Source of the DNA: an uncultured Mediterranea sp.
GTDB taxonomy: Bacteria > Bacteroidota > Bacteroidia > Bacteroidales > Bacteroidaceae
DNA length: 59,821 nt
Assembly: GCA_945641355.1 (NCBI GenBank)
Contig: CALZEQ010000016.1
Location: forward strand, 1 to 59,821
Direction of reading: 5' to 3'
Position 1 is the first letter of the stretch, and every line of letters begins with the position of its first letter. Made by a program: the position numbers and the translations under genes. Below the pieces are notes generated by a model. It searched no databases and was not told the DNA's origin. It saw nothing but the letters and a program-made list of their open reading frames with translations. This document shows positions 51,887 through 59,821 of this stretch, one piece after another.

Positions 51887-52270
51887 ATGAAAAGACTCGA
51901 TTACAACTATTGTCATGCAGCCCCCATTTTAGAATGGATGAGCCACAAGTGGGCGCTTGTCACCCTTTTGAAGATAGAAGAGATGTGCGCGGACGGTCAG
52001 TTGGCCACTGTCCGTTTTGGAGACCTGTTCCGTTCCATACCGCAAATATCAGAAAAGATGCTTGCATCCACCCTTGATTATCTCGTCCAGGAGGGATTGC
52101 TCATTCGCCGTCCCTATCCTTCGGTTCCTCCCCGCGTAGATTATGGTCTCACGCCGGTTGCCCAAAGCTTCCTGCGTGAAATCAGTTACGTCATTGAGTG
52201 GGGGCAGCAACATTTCGAAGAGATTGCTGCTTCCAGAAGTTACGGACATGTGACCCTTACAAAACAATGA
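51887..52270 (+). CDS. HxlR-family winged-helix regulator
   Basis: 127 residues with the HxlR winged-helix layout: CHAAPILEWMSHKWALVTLLKIEE (first helix, with the usual Cys near the start), RFGDLFRSIPQISEKMLASTLDYLVQEGLLIRRPYPSVPPRVDYGLTPVAQSF in blocks, giving the recognition helix PQISEKMLASTLDYL and the wing RVDYGLT. HxlR proteins often sense redox or electrophile stress through that Cys. It is divergent from the radical SAM pseudogene, 154 nt apart; it may once have regulated it. Intact. Confidence 0.88.
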   Translation: MKRLDYNYCHAAPILEWMSHKWALVTLLKIEEMCADGQLATVRFGDLFRSIPQISEKMLASTLDYLVQEGLLIRRPYPSVPPRVDYGLTPVAQSFLREISYVIEWGQQHFEEIAASRSYGHVTLTKQ

Positions 52271-52496
52271 TGCGTGTCGTTTTTAGGGGACATAAGTTCT
52301 AAGTTCGTGGGGCAAGTTACTTATGTTCAGACAAGACAATATTTGTAGACTTGTTCTTCAAAATCGTTTACGAATTTAGACGTTACACATACTTGCTATT
52401 CATTTCTGTGGGCTTGGTTATAAATAGAACCATTCAATATCGTGTTCGTTTCCAACAGAAATAGCCTTGGTTTTCTGATAAGTTTGTTTCTCTCGT

Positions 52497-52910
52497 TCAA
52501 CAATGATGCATTAGAGAAAACTCATGAGCATGGCCAAAGAGATGGTGTCGGGGTTTTATCTTCATCACACGACTCCTCAAGGGCGCATTCCCCCAATGGG
52601 TTCCAGCCGACTTGTCGAGAATCATAACAGGCGGCTCGTGGGTGACAACGATGTCTGTATTATCAGGAATCAGTTCTTCCGGATGGTTATAGGCCAGTCC
52701 GAAGAACTTCACTCCGCCTATCTAACATCCGCAATCCTGAAGGAAATGGACATTAGCGGGCAAGTCTTCTATAGCTTCTGCATCTCATAGACACAGGTCA
52801 TGATTGCCTGTGACGAAGATTTTGTGAGGGTAAGACAGTTCTATAACCAATTCAGGAAGTCAAGCACCTCATTCTCTGTTCCACTGTGGCTGAGCACCAA
52901 TGTGTTTAGC
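52497..52910 (-). pseudogene. Calcineurin-like metallophosphoesterase remnant
   Basis: Read on the minus strand, pieces of a small metallophosphoesterase appear in order: LSHSGTENEVLDFLNW, a stop, then HKIFVTGNHDLC (the GNHD metal motif), another stop, DLPANVHFLQDCG, a TAG, then KFFGLAYNHPEE, DIVVTHEPP (H ligand) and HLFGHAHE (GHxH ligand). The N-terminal DTH motif is missing, and several in-frame stops occur. The end after HLFGHAHE is also lost. It is same-strand and immediately after the MBL gene, whose 3' end runs into it in another frame. Confidence 0.75.
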
Positions 52911-54257
52911 ATCAAGTCCGTATGCTTCTTCTCCGTCCTCTCTGCTTTCACAGGGAGTCTCATCTTTGAGTTCCTTGGTATAGAACATTCTTAACCTGCA
53001 TGAATCTGCTGTCAATGAAGATATGGGCATGATAGACTGTCCGTCATGGAGTCTGATTACAGGCCATTCCTCACAGAATAGTTCTGCAAACTTGTCGGGG
53101 CTGTCCGTATGGATGGGGATTATGGCCTTAGGCTGAAGCAACCGAAAGAGATTGTTCATACTGTTCATGTCGCAATGGCCGCTGGTATGTAGATATTGAT
53201 AACCACCTTCCAATGCTTTTGCCAACGCTGCATTGTAGGCATCATTTTTCTCGTCAAGATACCCTTGCCACATGGAAAGATATTTTATCTTCTCGCCAGG
53301 AAGTTCTTGGATAAGTTTATCAAACCTGGGATTGGCGCGTGCTATCAGCACATATCCTTTGCTCCTTATTGTTTCTATGAACTTGTCGTTGAAGGTAAAG
53401 TCATCACCTTTTCTGAAGAGAGTCAATGGCTCATATTCCCCATATCGATACAGTTTGGACTTACTCCACAGCGAATCGCTTTTTGCTACGATGTCCATCA
53501 CCTGCTTCTGATAAGCATCCACAATGAACAGCATACCTGCCCTTAAAGCAGCGTGATAGAATGAAAACAAACGGTCGATATTGGTTGACGAGAGATATAC
53601 AATGTGCCCAATCTTCTGAGCAAGTGCATTTTCAAACTTTTTTTGAAGTTCCGCTTCGGAGTATGATGTTGTTTCAGAACGTGACACATTGGTGCCCTCG
53701 CAAACAACATAATCCACTCTCCCCACATATTGTTCAAGCATTTTCCCCAATTTCTTGCTCCTGAAGCCATGGGTGCGGAAATCGCCTGTATGAAATACGC
53801 TTACACCATCTGCTTCAATCTTGAACGCATAGGCATCAAAGGCGGAATGATCAATTGTGACGGGCATCACATTGAAGGGACCAACAGAAAACAACTGACC
53901 AGGACTAAACTCCCTTGAGGTGTTCAATCGCTCGATAATCATATTCTGGTTCTCATCCACATAAGACAGATGCTCAGAAAGAGCCAGTTGTATATCTCTT
54001 CCAAGTTTACCTATATATAAAGGAAGCTCCTTGGGTAATTCTCCTATGCAACCTATATGGTCACCATGATAGTGAGTGATGAGTAGCGCACTCTTTGTCA
54101 GGTCGCCTTTAGTCAAGCCCTCAATCTCTAAAGGATTGGACTTCGGAGAACCAGGCAGTTGTTCTCCATAATCGACGAACAACTTCCAACCTTTATACTC
54201 ATACTCTGTAACACAGCCGCCTATTGGGTCGGTGCCACGATGGACTGTTATCTTCAT
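52869..54257 (-). CDS. MBL-fold, RNase J/beta-CASP-like metallo-hydrolase
   Basis: 462 residues. The metallo-beta-lactamase motif is THYHGDHIG (H62, H64, D66, H67), with later metal ligands in TIDHSAFDAYAF and FHTGDFRTHGF, and a further His in HTSGHCDMNS near residue 375. The long insert between them (about 175-350) resembles a beta-CASP region, so a nuclease of the RNase J type is the best guess. No RNase J C-terminal domain is seen. Its ATG overlaps the stop of the preceding PD-(D/E)XK-like gene as ATGA, so the two are coupled. The last 25 or so residues (from about CESRED) run into a phosphoesterase remnant and may not be original. Confidence 0.8.
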   Translation of the reverse strand: MKITVHRGTDPIGGCVTEYEYKGWKLFVDYGEQLPGSPKSNPLEIEGLTKGDLTKSALLITHYHGDHIGCIGELPKELPLYIGKLGRDIQLALSEHLSYVDENQNMIIERLNTSREFSPGQLFSVGPFNVMPVTIDHSAFDAYAFKIEADGVSVFHTGDFRTHGFRSKKLGKMLEQYVGRVDYVVCEGTNVSRSETTSYSEAELQKKFENALAQKIGHIVYLSSTNIDRLFSFYHAALRAGMLFIVDAYQKQVMDIVAKSDSLWSKSKLYRYGEYEPLTLFRKGDDFTFNDKFIETIRSKGYVLIARANPRFDKLIQELPGEKIKYLSMWQGYLDEKNDAYNAALAKALEGGYQYLHTSGHCDMNSMNNLFRLLQPKAIIPIHTDSPDKFAELFCEEWPVIRLHDGQSIMPISSLTADSCRLRMFYTKELKDETPCESREDGEEAYGLDAKHIGAQPQWNRE

Positions 54258-55168
54258 GATTGTTTAATATTTAAATCTTTTTTAGTATGCACAAAGTCTT
54301 TATAAAGGCCATAGCCCATGAAAGAAGATGATATGAATCTTGCATCATCAGGAAGTTTTTCAAGTTCTTTTTTCAAATTGTCACTGTAGTGATGGTAGTT
54401 AGATAGAAGGAACAAAAAATCTACTTCTGGTAAGATTTCTGGTGTTATTTTATTTTTTCTGCTATCTTCAAATAACCAATCCAACCCTTTAATCAGTCCC
54501 AAATCCTTCTTCTGTTTTAAGACAACAAGCATATCTTCAGCAAGAGTTTTTACACCATCTTTGTCTTGACGTAATTTTTCAAAATCATCATAATGCTTTG
54601 AAAGTCCCGCACTAACCTTTCCGTTGTTATCTACTGAAGTAACTATTGCCTCTTCTCCTTGTTTAACTTCAATAATCGTTAGCTGTAACAAACGTTTTCT
54701 ATGTTCCATGTGGTTCCATCTAAAAGCAATGATATCAGCTCTTCCGCCTAATATATCATTGTCGGCCCATTCAACGTCTGCAACAAAATAATCAGTTTTA
54801 TCTGCATTTACTGATAGATTATTCTCAAAAACCACACGTTGCTGAATTTCCTTTTCTCCCAATTTACTTTTTGCAAATGCCTCGTGTATATCAATAATAT
54901 GCATTGCTTTTGCAAAATAATCCTCTATCGTGTCAATATGCGGCACAAGTAACTTTGCGTTTTTATCTTTATGATATTCTACAGCAAGCCCTTCCATTTT
55001 TTTGTCTTCAAAAATTGTCAGAATTTTACCTCCTCTATAATACACCATTACACAATTACCACGCATCTCCATATCAAGATATGGAGAAATCCTCACATAT
55101 TCTGTAATTTTCAAATAATCTTTTTTCAGAATTTCCATTAATCCTTTAGAAATGCTTCTCTTTTTCAT
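54254..55168 (-). CDS. Unrecognised protein with PD-(D/E)XK-like core
   Basis: 304 residues, not matched to a named family. In the middle NDILGGRADIIAFRW (D145) is followed 22 residues later by LTIIEVKQGEEA (E167, K169), the D-(x)n-E-x-K arrangement of PD-(D/E)XK nucleases, with a plausible upstream acidic residue near 105. The N-terminal 100 residues form a mixed fold (MVYYRGGKILTIFEDKKMEGL). The C-terminal part is Leu/Lys-rich. Codons look more AT-rich than in the housekeeping genes. It is the first gene of a coupled pair with an MBL protein. A nuclease in a defence-type pair is my inference. Confidence 0.65.
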   Translation of the reverse strand: MKKRSISKGLMEILKKDYLKITEYVRISPYLDMEMRGNCVMVYYRGGKILTIFEDKKMEGLAVEYHKDKNAKLLVPHIDTIEDYFAKAMHIIDIHEAFAKSKLGEKEIQQRVVFENNLSVNADKTDYFVADVEWADNDILGGRADIIAFRWNHMEHRKRLLQLTIIEVKQGEEAIVTSVDNNGKVSAGLSKHYDDFEKLRQDKDGVKTLAEDMLVVLKQKKDLGLIKGLDWLFEDSRKNKITPEILPEVDFLFLLSNYHHYSDNLKKELEKLPDDARFISSSFMGYGLYKDFVHTKKDLNIKQS

Positions 55169-55283
55169 CTTTCATCAAATTTATCATCAACTGCGATTGC
55201 ATGCTTATTATTATACGAATGAGTTTTGATACCTAAAGGTGTATTTAACTATTTTTCGTTTGAGTACTATATTTTAACGAGAT

Positions 55284-56783
55284 TTAGTCACTTATTTCAT
55301 CAGAAAGCACTTTCCAATATCCTCCCTTGGCAGGGCCAATGCGTGTTATGATGCCTTTCTGTTGGAGCGCTTTTAGATTGTACTTTACTCCATCTTCTGA
55401 CAATGAACCCAAATGAGATGAGATTTCTTTACGTCCTGCATATGGATGGTGAAGCAGGAAGTCGATAATTCCTTTCTGTACAGGTGTAATCTCAATATCT
55501 TGTTTCTGGGTATTTTCTGGGTATTTTCTGGGTAGTTTCTGGGTAGTTATATTCTCTTTCTGATCGTTTTCTGGTCGCTTCTGGTCGAATGTGTTTTCTT
55601 GCCCTTCCTCCAATACATTCCCCCATACAGAAGCTTTCATGATAAAGGCGACCAGATGATAGTGAGGTTCCTTCGTGCCGATGGCAGAGAGTTCACGACA
55701 CATACGGTCAACCCCCTCGCCAAACTCCTTTACATAATCGTATGCTTTCAGGTACTCGGCTATCTTGGGATTGCGGGAGAAGTGGGTGTGACGGATGTTG
55801 TCGGTACGGACGATACCTGGCAACTTGCCAGGGGTTTCAAACACAAGGCGGTCGTCGAACATCTTAATCTGAATCTCCGTTCCCTTGATGCTATAGTCGC
55901 GATGGCAAACCGAATTCACCGTCATCTCTTGTATCACGAACTTGGGATATTCCCTGTCGGTCTTGAAGAGTCCGTCCTCACCGAGATAGGAATGTTCCTT
56001 CACTTGGGTTTCGAGGTATTCAATGGTCTTCTGTATCTGGTCGAGAATGCGTCCCTCGAAGGTGACATCCTTGATGACGTTCATCTCCCTGCCAACTTTC
56101 TCTTCTGTACCATAATACTTGATAAAACGGACACGGGCACGAGGGAAGAAGTTCTGCGGACGCTTGCCGAAGAGCAAGATGCAAGCAGTGCTGACTTGTG
56201 GCACATCGCCTTTGTAAGTCAAGAATCCCTTGTTCTCTTGCAGGTATTCCATCGGGGACTTGCCATAACCTATGCGCTTCATATATGCTTTTACGGCATC
56301 CATGTCAATGTCCTCTATGGTGGCATCGTAGGCAGGGCTGTCCTCATAATAGCGTTCACCTTTATCATACATCAGTTGCAGACGTTCCTCAAAGGGCAGT
56401 TTGCGCGACTTATCGCCCACCCGCCAAAACACCTCATCGGCTTGGTTGGCATGGAGGCGAGGACTGGCAGGAACATGGATGATCAGTATGTGGTTGTCGT
56501 TGCCGTCGCTGTCTTGGCAAGGCATGAACTCTGTGGTAACAGATATGGTGGGTACACAGAAATCGAACGGCGTGCGAAGTATCTCGTTCAAGTGAACCTT
56601 GTCTTGGTCAACACCTTCGATGCGGCGAGTCTTGTCGGATATACCTATGGTAATCATGCCGCCATCGGCGTTTGCCATGGCAACAATGATATTGGCGAGA
56701 GCCTTTGGTTCGATGTGAATGCTCTTGCAGTCGAAAGTCTGCCCCTCGGGCATCTGACGTATCTCTTCAATGGTATATCTCAT
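55284..56783 (-). CDS. Schlafen-type (AlbA_2) ATP-binding putative regulator
   Basis: 499 residues. Residues about 10-130 form an AlbA_2/Schlafen AAA_4 domain (EGQTFDCKSIHIEPKALANIIVAMANADGGMITIGISD, then FWRVGDKSRKLPFEE). Residues about 290-390 match the HATPase_c_4 module of these regulators (EYPKFVIQEMTVNSVCHRDYSIKGTEIQIKMFDDRLVFETPGKLP, GIVRTDNIRHTHFSRNPKIAEYL in blocks). A linker encoded by 11-bp tandem repeats (55503-55546) precedes a C-terminal winged helix (GIIDFLLHHPYAGRKEISSHLG). Such proteins are widespread in accessory regions and are usually called transcriptional regulators; some act in defence or toxin systems. Target unknown. Confidence 0.85.
   Translation of the reverse strand: MRYTIEEIRQMPEGQTFDCKSIHIEPKALANIIVAMANADGGMITIGISDKTRRIEGVDQDKVHLNEILRTPFDFCVPTISVTTEFMPCQDSDGNDNHILIIHVPASPRLHANQADEVFWRVGDKSRKLPFEERLQLMYDKGERYYEDSPAYDATIEDIDMDAVKAYMKRIGYGKSPMEYLQENKGFLTYKGDVPQVSTACILLFGKRPQNFFPRARVRFIKYYGTEEKVGREMNVIKDVTFEGRILDQIQKTIEYLETQVKEHSYLGEDGLFKTDREYPKFVIQEMTVNSVCHRDYSIKGTEIQIKMFDDRLVFETPGKLPGIVRTDNIRHTHFSRNPKIAEYLKAYDYVKEFGEGVDRMCRELSAIGTKEPHYHLVAFIMKASVWGNVLEEGQENTFDQKRPENDQKENITTQKLPRKYPENTQKQDIEITPVQKGIIDFLLHHPYAGRKEISSHLGSLSEDGVKYNLKALQQKGIITRIGPAKGGYWKVLSDEISD
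55503..55546. repeat. Four tandem 11-bp repeats inside the Schlafen-type gene
   Basis: Unit TTTCTGGGTAT (copies 1 and 2) or TTTCTGGGTAG (copies 3 and 4), exactly 11 bp apart. A degenerate set of the same period follows at 55557-55587 (TTTCTGATCGT, TTTCTGGTCGC, TTCTGGTCG). Eleven is not a multiple of three. Confidence 0.9.
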
Positions 56784-57409
56784 ACTTGATACGATTTAAA
56801 TCCGCCATACTTCAATTATTTGAAGTGTCTGCCGCGAATTTACTACTTTTAATCGAGAAGAAAGAATAAACCACCTGAAATCTATCAAAATAAAAGGGTG
56901 TCAGATCATGGCTGATTTTGTGTTTAAAATAGTCTGTTTTATACTTGAATGACTTTAGTAGATTGATGAAGATGAGCTTGATGTCAATGAAGGTCTCTGC
57001 AGTTATTCTCTTCTCATAATAGCCATTATGGTGCCTCATAGCTGCATTTCTTATACTTAGTCAATGGCAGTTATCAGAGCCTCGTAATGGCTCTTGTTTG
57101 CAATTCTCATAGGCTTTCTACAGACGTAATGCGGCTTGAAATAATCATATCATGGCTTGAAATGACGATTTCATGGCTTGATACCGTTATATTGTGACGC
57201 AATATGAGTTTTTTGTTCCTGCAAATCCTTTTTTCACTCTCAGTAAATCCGATACCTGATTCAAATTCCATTTATTACCGTTCAAATACTGTTCAGAAAC
57301 CATGGCGTTTTCGCCCCTTTCGTTCGCTCCCGTTCATCATCGTTCAAAGGGTCTAACGACGTACGTCCATAGCCCCTTTGAACGTACGTCCATAGAACAC
57401 TACGAAGTA
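56784..57409. other. Gene-free region with tandem and inverted repeats
   Basis: No gene I can support. It holds three 21-bp tandem units at 57133-57195 (each beginning GGCTTGA), a perfect 11-bp inverted repeat CGTTCAAAGGG/CCCTTTGAACG (57341-57351, 57374-57384), and a 14-bp direct repeat ACGTACGTCCATAG at 57359-57372 and 57382-57395. The 75-codon frame at 56812-57039 (minus) has no recognisable features. Confidence 0.6.
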
Positions 57410-57861
57410 CTACCAGAAAAACAACAATAACCAAATCGCGACGAATGAATTACCAAAACTACTTTCTATACCATACAATTCGATAAGTCGTTTAGGAAGC
57501 AGAATCAAATCACTCATGGCATAAACGTCCAGTCCTAGCTGTTTACATTCATTAAACATACCACGCATTCTGGCCGCTTTTTTTTCTACCCATTCACGTT
57601 CAGCAGATCCCTCTGGCAAAATGCGTTTATCAAACAAGTCCCAATCAATAGCCAACGTTGGTGAATCAAACAAAAAAAACAACGAGCATTATAGCCCATA
57701 TCTTTTAAAACATCAGGTCTACAATATTTACTTTCATAAAGTGGTTCACCTGGATTATGATGTACCATATCCATTATATAGGATATTTTGTTCTGAGCTT
57801 GCAAATCATTTTCCACCAAGCAAATAACAACTATTATAATAAGCCAACGTAATTTTTTCAT
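57410..57861 (-). pseudogene. Truncated, frameshifted glycoside-hydrolase-like fragment
   Basis: The 5' part has a signal peptide (MKKLRWLIIIVVICLVENDLQAQ) and KISYIMDMVHHNPGEPLYESKYCRPDVLKDMGYNARCFF. The continuation is in another frame as FLFDSPTLAIDWDLFDKRILPEGSAEREWVEKKAARMRGMFNECKQLGLDVYAMSDLILLPKRLIELYG. The switch lies at an eight-T run (on the coding strand). The text ends abruptly after GIESSFGN and is followed by unrelated residues. Relatives I recall are secreted Bacteroides glycoside hydrolases several hundred residues long, so only the first 120 or so remain. The enzyme class is uncertain. Confidence 0.7.
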
Positions 57862-57882
57862 GATTATCTATTAATGAAGTTA

Positions 57883-57928
57883 CCCATTGGCAGAGTCAAA
57901 TATGCGCTAATTTAATTCCGCCAACGGG
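57883..57928 (+). repeat. 46-bp terminal inverted repeat, left copy
   Basis: Exactly matches, base for base, the reverse complement of 59769-59814. It is itself an imperfect hairpin: CCCATTGGCAGA at one end against TCCGCCAACGGG at the other. It lies 21 nt upstream of the start codon of the glycoside-hydrolase-like fragment. Confidence 0.95.
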
Positions 57929-58084
57929 TATAAATTATTCCTGTATTTTTCAATCTTGACAATGTTCATAAACCTCGGAAACGTTTTCAGAAAGCACATT
58001 TCATCAAATCAAGCTACAAATTTGTTTATCGGAAAAGTTTTTCGTTACTTTGTAACATCGTTCACCCAATCAATCGGAACAGTT

Positions 58085-59686
58085 ATGAAATACCCTATTG
58101 GAATACAAAGCTTTGACCAAATCATTAACGATGGTTATGTATATGTAGACAAGACCGCCTTGGTACATAAAATGGTGGCGGAAGGAAAGATTTATTTCCT
58201 GAGCCGTCCACGCCGCTTTGGAAAGAGTCTGTTGGTATCTACCCTCAAGAACTATTATTTGGGAAAGAAGGAATTGTTCAAGGGATTGGCCATTGATACA
58301 TTAGAAAAAAATTGGGCGGAGTATCCGGTATTTCATCTTTCTTTTGGGGGAGAAAATTTCACAGAAGCTGGATCATTAGAAGATAAAATCAACACAGCTC
58401 TTTCCATGTGGGAAGAAACTTATGGTTTGGCATCTGTTAGCAAAAAGATGGGGGGACGTTTTCAAGCCGTATTGAAAGCCGCCCACGAAAAGATAGGTCG
58501 TCGTGCTGTCGTGCTTATCGATGAATACGACAAGCCCCTGCTTGATGTACTCGACACTGGCTATGCTACCACCATCGAAGGCGAAAAATGGCTGTTGGAA
58601 GACCATCACCGTGAAATACTAAAAGGATTCTATTCCGTATTCAAGGAAGCCGACGAGCATCTGCAATTCGTACTGCTCACCGGTGTCACCAAGTTCTCGC
58701 AAGTAAGTGTGTTCAGCGGATTCAACCAACCGGATGATATTAGTACGGATACACGCTATGAAGCACTCTGTGGCATCACCACCGAAGAATTATACCACTA
58801 CTTTGAAGAACCGATTGAAATTATGTCGAAAACGTACCAATGTTCGGTAGACGAAATGAAACAATTACTAAAAGAACAGTATGATGGTTATCATTTCGGT
58901 TCCAACTTAACAGACATATACAATCCTTTCAGCCTATTGAACGCTTTCGCCAAAAACAAAATGGACGATTATTGGTTCCGTAGCGGTACACCCACTTACC
59001 TGATTCGCCTACTCAACCATACCCAAGAGAATCTGAACGAGCTGACCGGAAAGTATTATGACCCAAGTGAGTTTATCGACTATAAGGCCGATGTGGAAAA
59101 GCCATTACCCATGATTTTTCAAAGTGGCTATCTCACCATCAAGGACTGCGACCTGGGAATGAACACCTACCTGCTCGACTTCCCGAACAACGAAGTGAAG
59201 AAAGGATTCGTTACCATGGTGGCTTCTGATTATCTGAAACCCAGAACTACAACTGGAAGCTGGACTATCGAAGCGGTAAAAGCCCTAAAAGCAGGTGACA
59301 CGGAAAAGTTCCACAAACTGCTTACTTCGTTCTTGGCCGACATTCCTTATACCATGCGTTGCAAGGAAGACGAGCGCGAACGCGAACGTTACTTCCACTA
59401 CACCTTCTATCTGCTCATGCGCATGATAAGCTGCTACACCGTCTACACCGAGAAGCAACAGAGTGAAGGACGAGTAGACTGCATCGTGGAAACACCCGAC
59501 TACATCTACATCTTCGAATTCAAGCTCGACGGTACAGCCGATGAAGCCCTCCTGCAGATAGAAGAAAAGGGCTATGCCCGCCCCTATGAAGCAGACAATC
59601 GCCCATTGTATCGAATCGGTGTCAGTTTTTCTTCAGAAACAGGAACGGTCAGCGATTGGAAAGTGAGAGAGCCGTTACAACTTTAA
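58085..59686 (+). CDS. AAA-ATPase-like protein with C-terminal PD-(D/E)XK domain (DUF1703 type)
   Basis: 533 residues. N-terminal AAA-ATPase-like domain (MKYPIGIQSFDQIINDGYVYVDKTALVHKM), with the atypical P-loop SRPRRFGKSLL (about residues 40-50), Walker B VVLIDEYDKPLLD near 142, and the sensor-like LLTGVTKFSQVSVFSGFNQ near 200. The C-terminus has a PD-(D/E)XK nuclease fold (GRVDCIVETPDYIYIFEFKLDGTADEALLQI in blocks; Asp in RVDC, E-x-K in FEFK). The family is greatly expanded in Bacteroidetes and its role is unknown. The start MKYPIG is the family start; 43 codons upstream are not used. It is alone between 46-bp inverted repeats. Confidence 0.9.
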   Translation: MKYPIGIQSFDQIINDGYVYVDKTALVHKMVAEGKIYFLSRPRRFGKSLLVSTLKNYYLGKKELFKGLAIDTLEKNWAEYPVFHLSFGGENFTEAGSLEDKINTALSMWEETYGLASVSKKMGGRFQAVLKAAHEKIGRRAVVLIDEYDKPLLDVLDTGYATTIEGEKWLLEDHHREILKGFYSVFKEADEHLQFVLLTGVTKFSQVSVFSGFNQPDDISTDTRYEALCGITTEELYHYFEEPIEIMSKTYQCSVDEMKQLLKEQYDGYHFGSNLTDIYNPFSLLNAFAKNKMDDYWFRSGTPTYLIRLLNHTQENLNELTGKYYDPSEFIDYKADVEKPLPMIFQSGYLTIKDCDLGMNTYLLDFPNNEVKKGFVTMVASDYLKPRTTTGSWTIEAVKALKAGDTEKFHKLLTSFLADIPYTMRCKEDERERERYFHYTFYLLMRMISCYTVYTEKQQSEGRVDCIVETPDYIYIFEFKLDGTADEALLQIEEKGYARPYEADNRPLYRIGVSFSSETGTVSDWKVREPLQL

Positions 59687-59768
59687 TAATAAATTCTTAT
59701 ATAAAAAAAGCGGATGTGCCACTATATGAACATTGACACATCCGCATTCCAAATAAAACCTTTTAAAA

Positions 59769-59814
59769 CCCGTTGGCGGAATTAAATTAGCGCATATTTG
59801 ACTCTGCCAATGGG
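59769..59814 (-). repeat. 46-bp terminal inverted repeat, right copy
   Basis: The exact reverse complement of 57883-57928, ending seven bases before the window edge. It lies 83 nt after the AAA-ATPase stop. Confidence 0.95.
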
Positions 59815-59821
59815 CCTCTCA

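Larger units (their letters stand above)
57883..59814 (+). mobile_element. 1.9-kb cassette: AAA-ATPase gene bounded by perfect 46-bp inverted repeats
   Basis: Perfect 46-bp inverted repeats enclose a single gene and nothing else. No transposase or integrase is inside, and no obvious target duplication is seen (left flank AGTTA, right flank CCTCT). It could be a non-autonomous transposable unit, a gene cassette moved by an enzyme elsewhere, or an invertible segment. The right copy is close to the window edge, so the outer context is incomplete. Confidence 0.65.

Noticed and set aside
55503..55587. CRISPR-like array
   Set aside because: The units are 11 bp with no spacers and lie inside a coding gene. 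No CRISPR array was found in the window.
56812..57039. 75-codon minus-strand frame
   Set aside because: Phe/Lys/Tyr-rich, unrecognised, AT-driven. It could be a gene remnant but I cannot support it.
57883..57928. Integron attC site
   Set aside because: The repeat forms a hairpin, but its ends do not fit the GTTRRRY core, and no integrase is present.

Overview
The window reads as chromosomal DNA of a Bacteroidaceae member (Bacteroides/Phocaeicola type). The evidence is the Bacteroidetes promoter signature (-33 TTTG, about 19-20 nt, -7 TAnnTTTG) in front of many genes, weak or absent Shine-Dalgarno sequences, lineage-typical products (DUF1573 protein, DUF1460 amidase, ECF sigma/barrel operon, patatin-barrel protein, short AMP nucleosidase), and a GyrA whose quinolone region (D81, S82) follows B. 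fragilis numbering. No species is claimed.

Layout: 1-972 is gene-free and rich in short repeats. 973-5335 holds rlmH and nadC (divergent), then a tight four-gene operon of ECF sigma factor, membrane-anchored barrel protein, lipoprotein and secreted protein. 5352-11324 is a minus-strand block: ald, thiL, punA, lpxK, sppA. 11541-17952 is a plus-strand block: TSCPD protein, Nramp transporter, C_GCAxxG_C_C protein, small winged-helix protein, lepA, NhaD-type antiporter, and a maltose acetyltransferase interrupted by one TGA. 18002-20328 carries rmuC, map and tRNA-Gly; just upstream lies a short promoter-to-terminator unit that looks like an unannotated small RNA. 20691-22883 is a sugar kinase fused to a RapZ C-terminal domain followed by a sugar-1-P nucleotidyltransferase, probably peptidoglycan amino-sugar recycling. 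An orphan siderophore-type ABC ATPase, a DUF1573 protein, an OPT transporter, a secreted esterase and a DUF1460 amidase follow. After a repeat-rich gap come two tRNA-Arg(ACG) genes and a patatin/barrel protein.

32125-50997 is mostly housekeeping: htpG, clpC, gyrA, a TPR protein, dapA with a small DNA-binding protein, ligA, trmD, pyrD/pyrK, an XRE regulator, holA, AMP nucleosidase and a lone HsdR-N-like protein.

51048 to the end is accessory and eroded. It holds a radical SAM pseudogene missing its cluster cysteines, an HxlR regulator, a metallophosphoesterase remnant, a translationally coupled pair (PD-(D/E)XK-like protein plus beta-CASP-like MBL protein), a Schlafen-type ATP-binding regulator containing out-of-phase 11-bp tandem repeats, a repeat-rich gap, a glycoside-hydrolase-like fragment, and an AAA-ATPase/PD-(D/E)XK gene enclosed by perfect 46-bp inverted repeats (57883-57928 and 59769-59814). 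The nuclease pair and the inverted-repeat cassette are the strongest candidates for undescribed biology.
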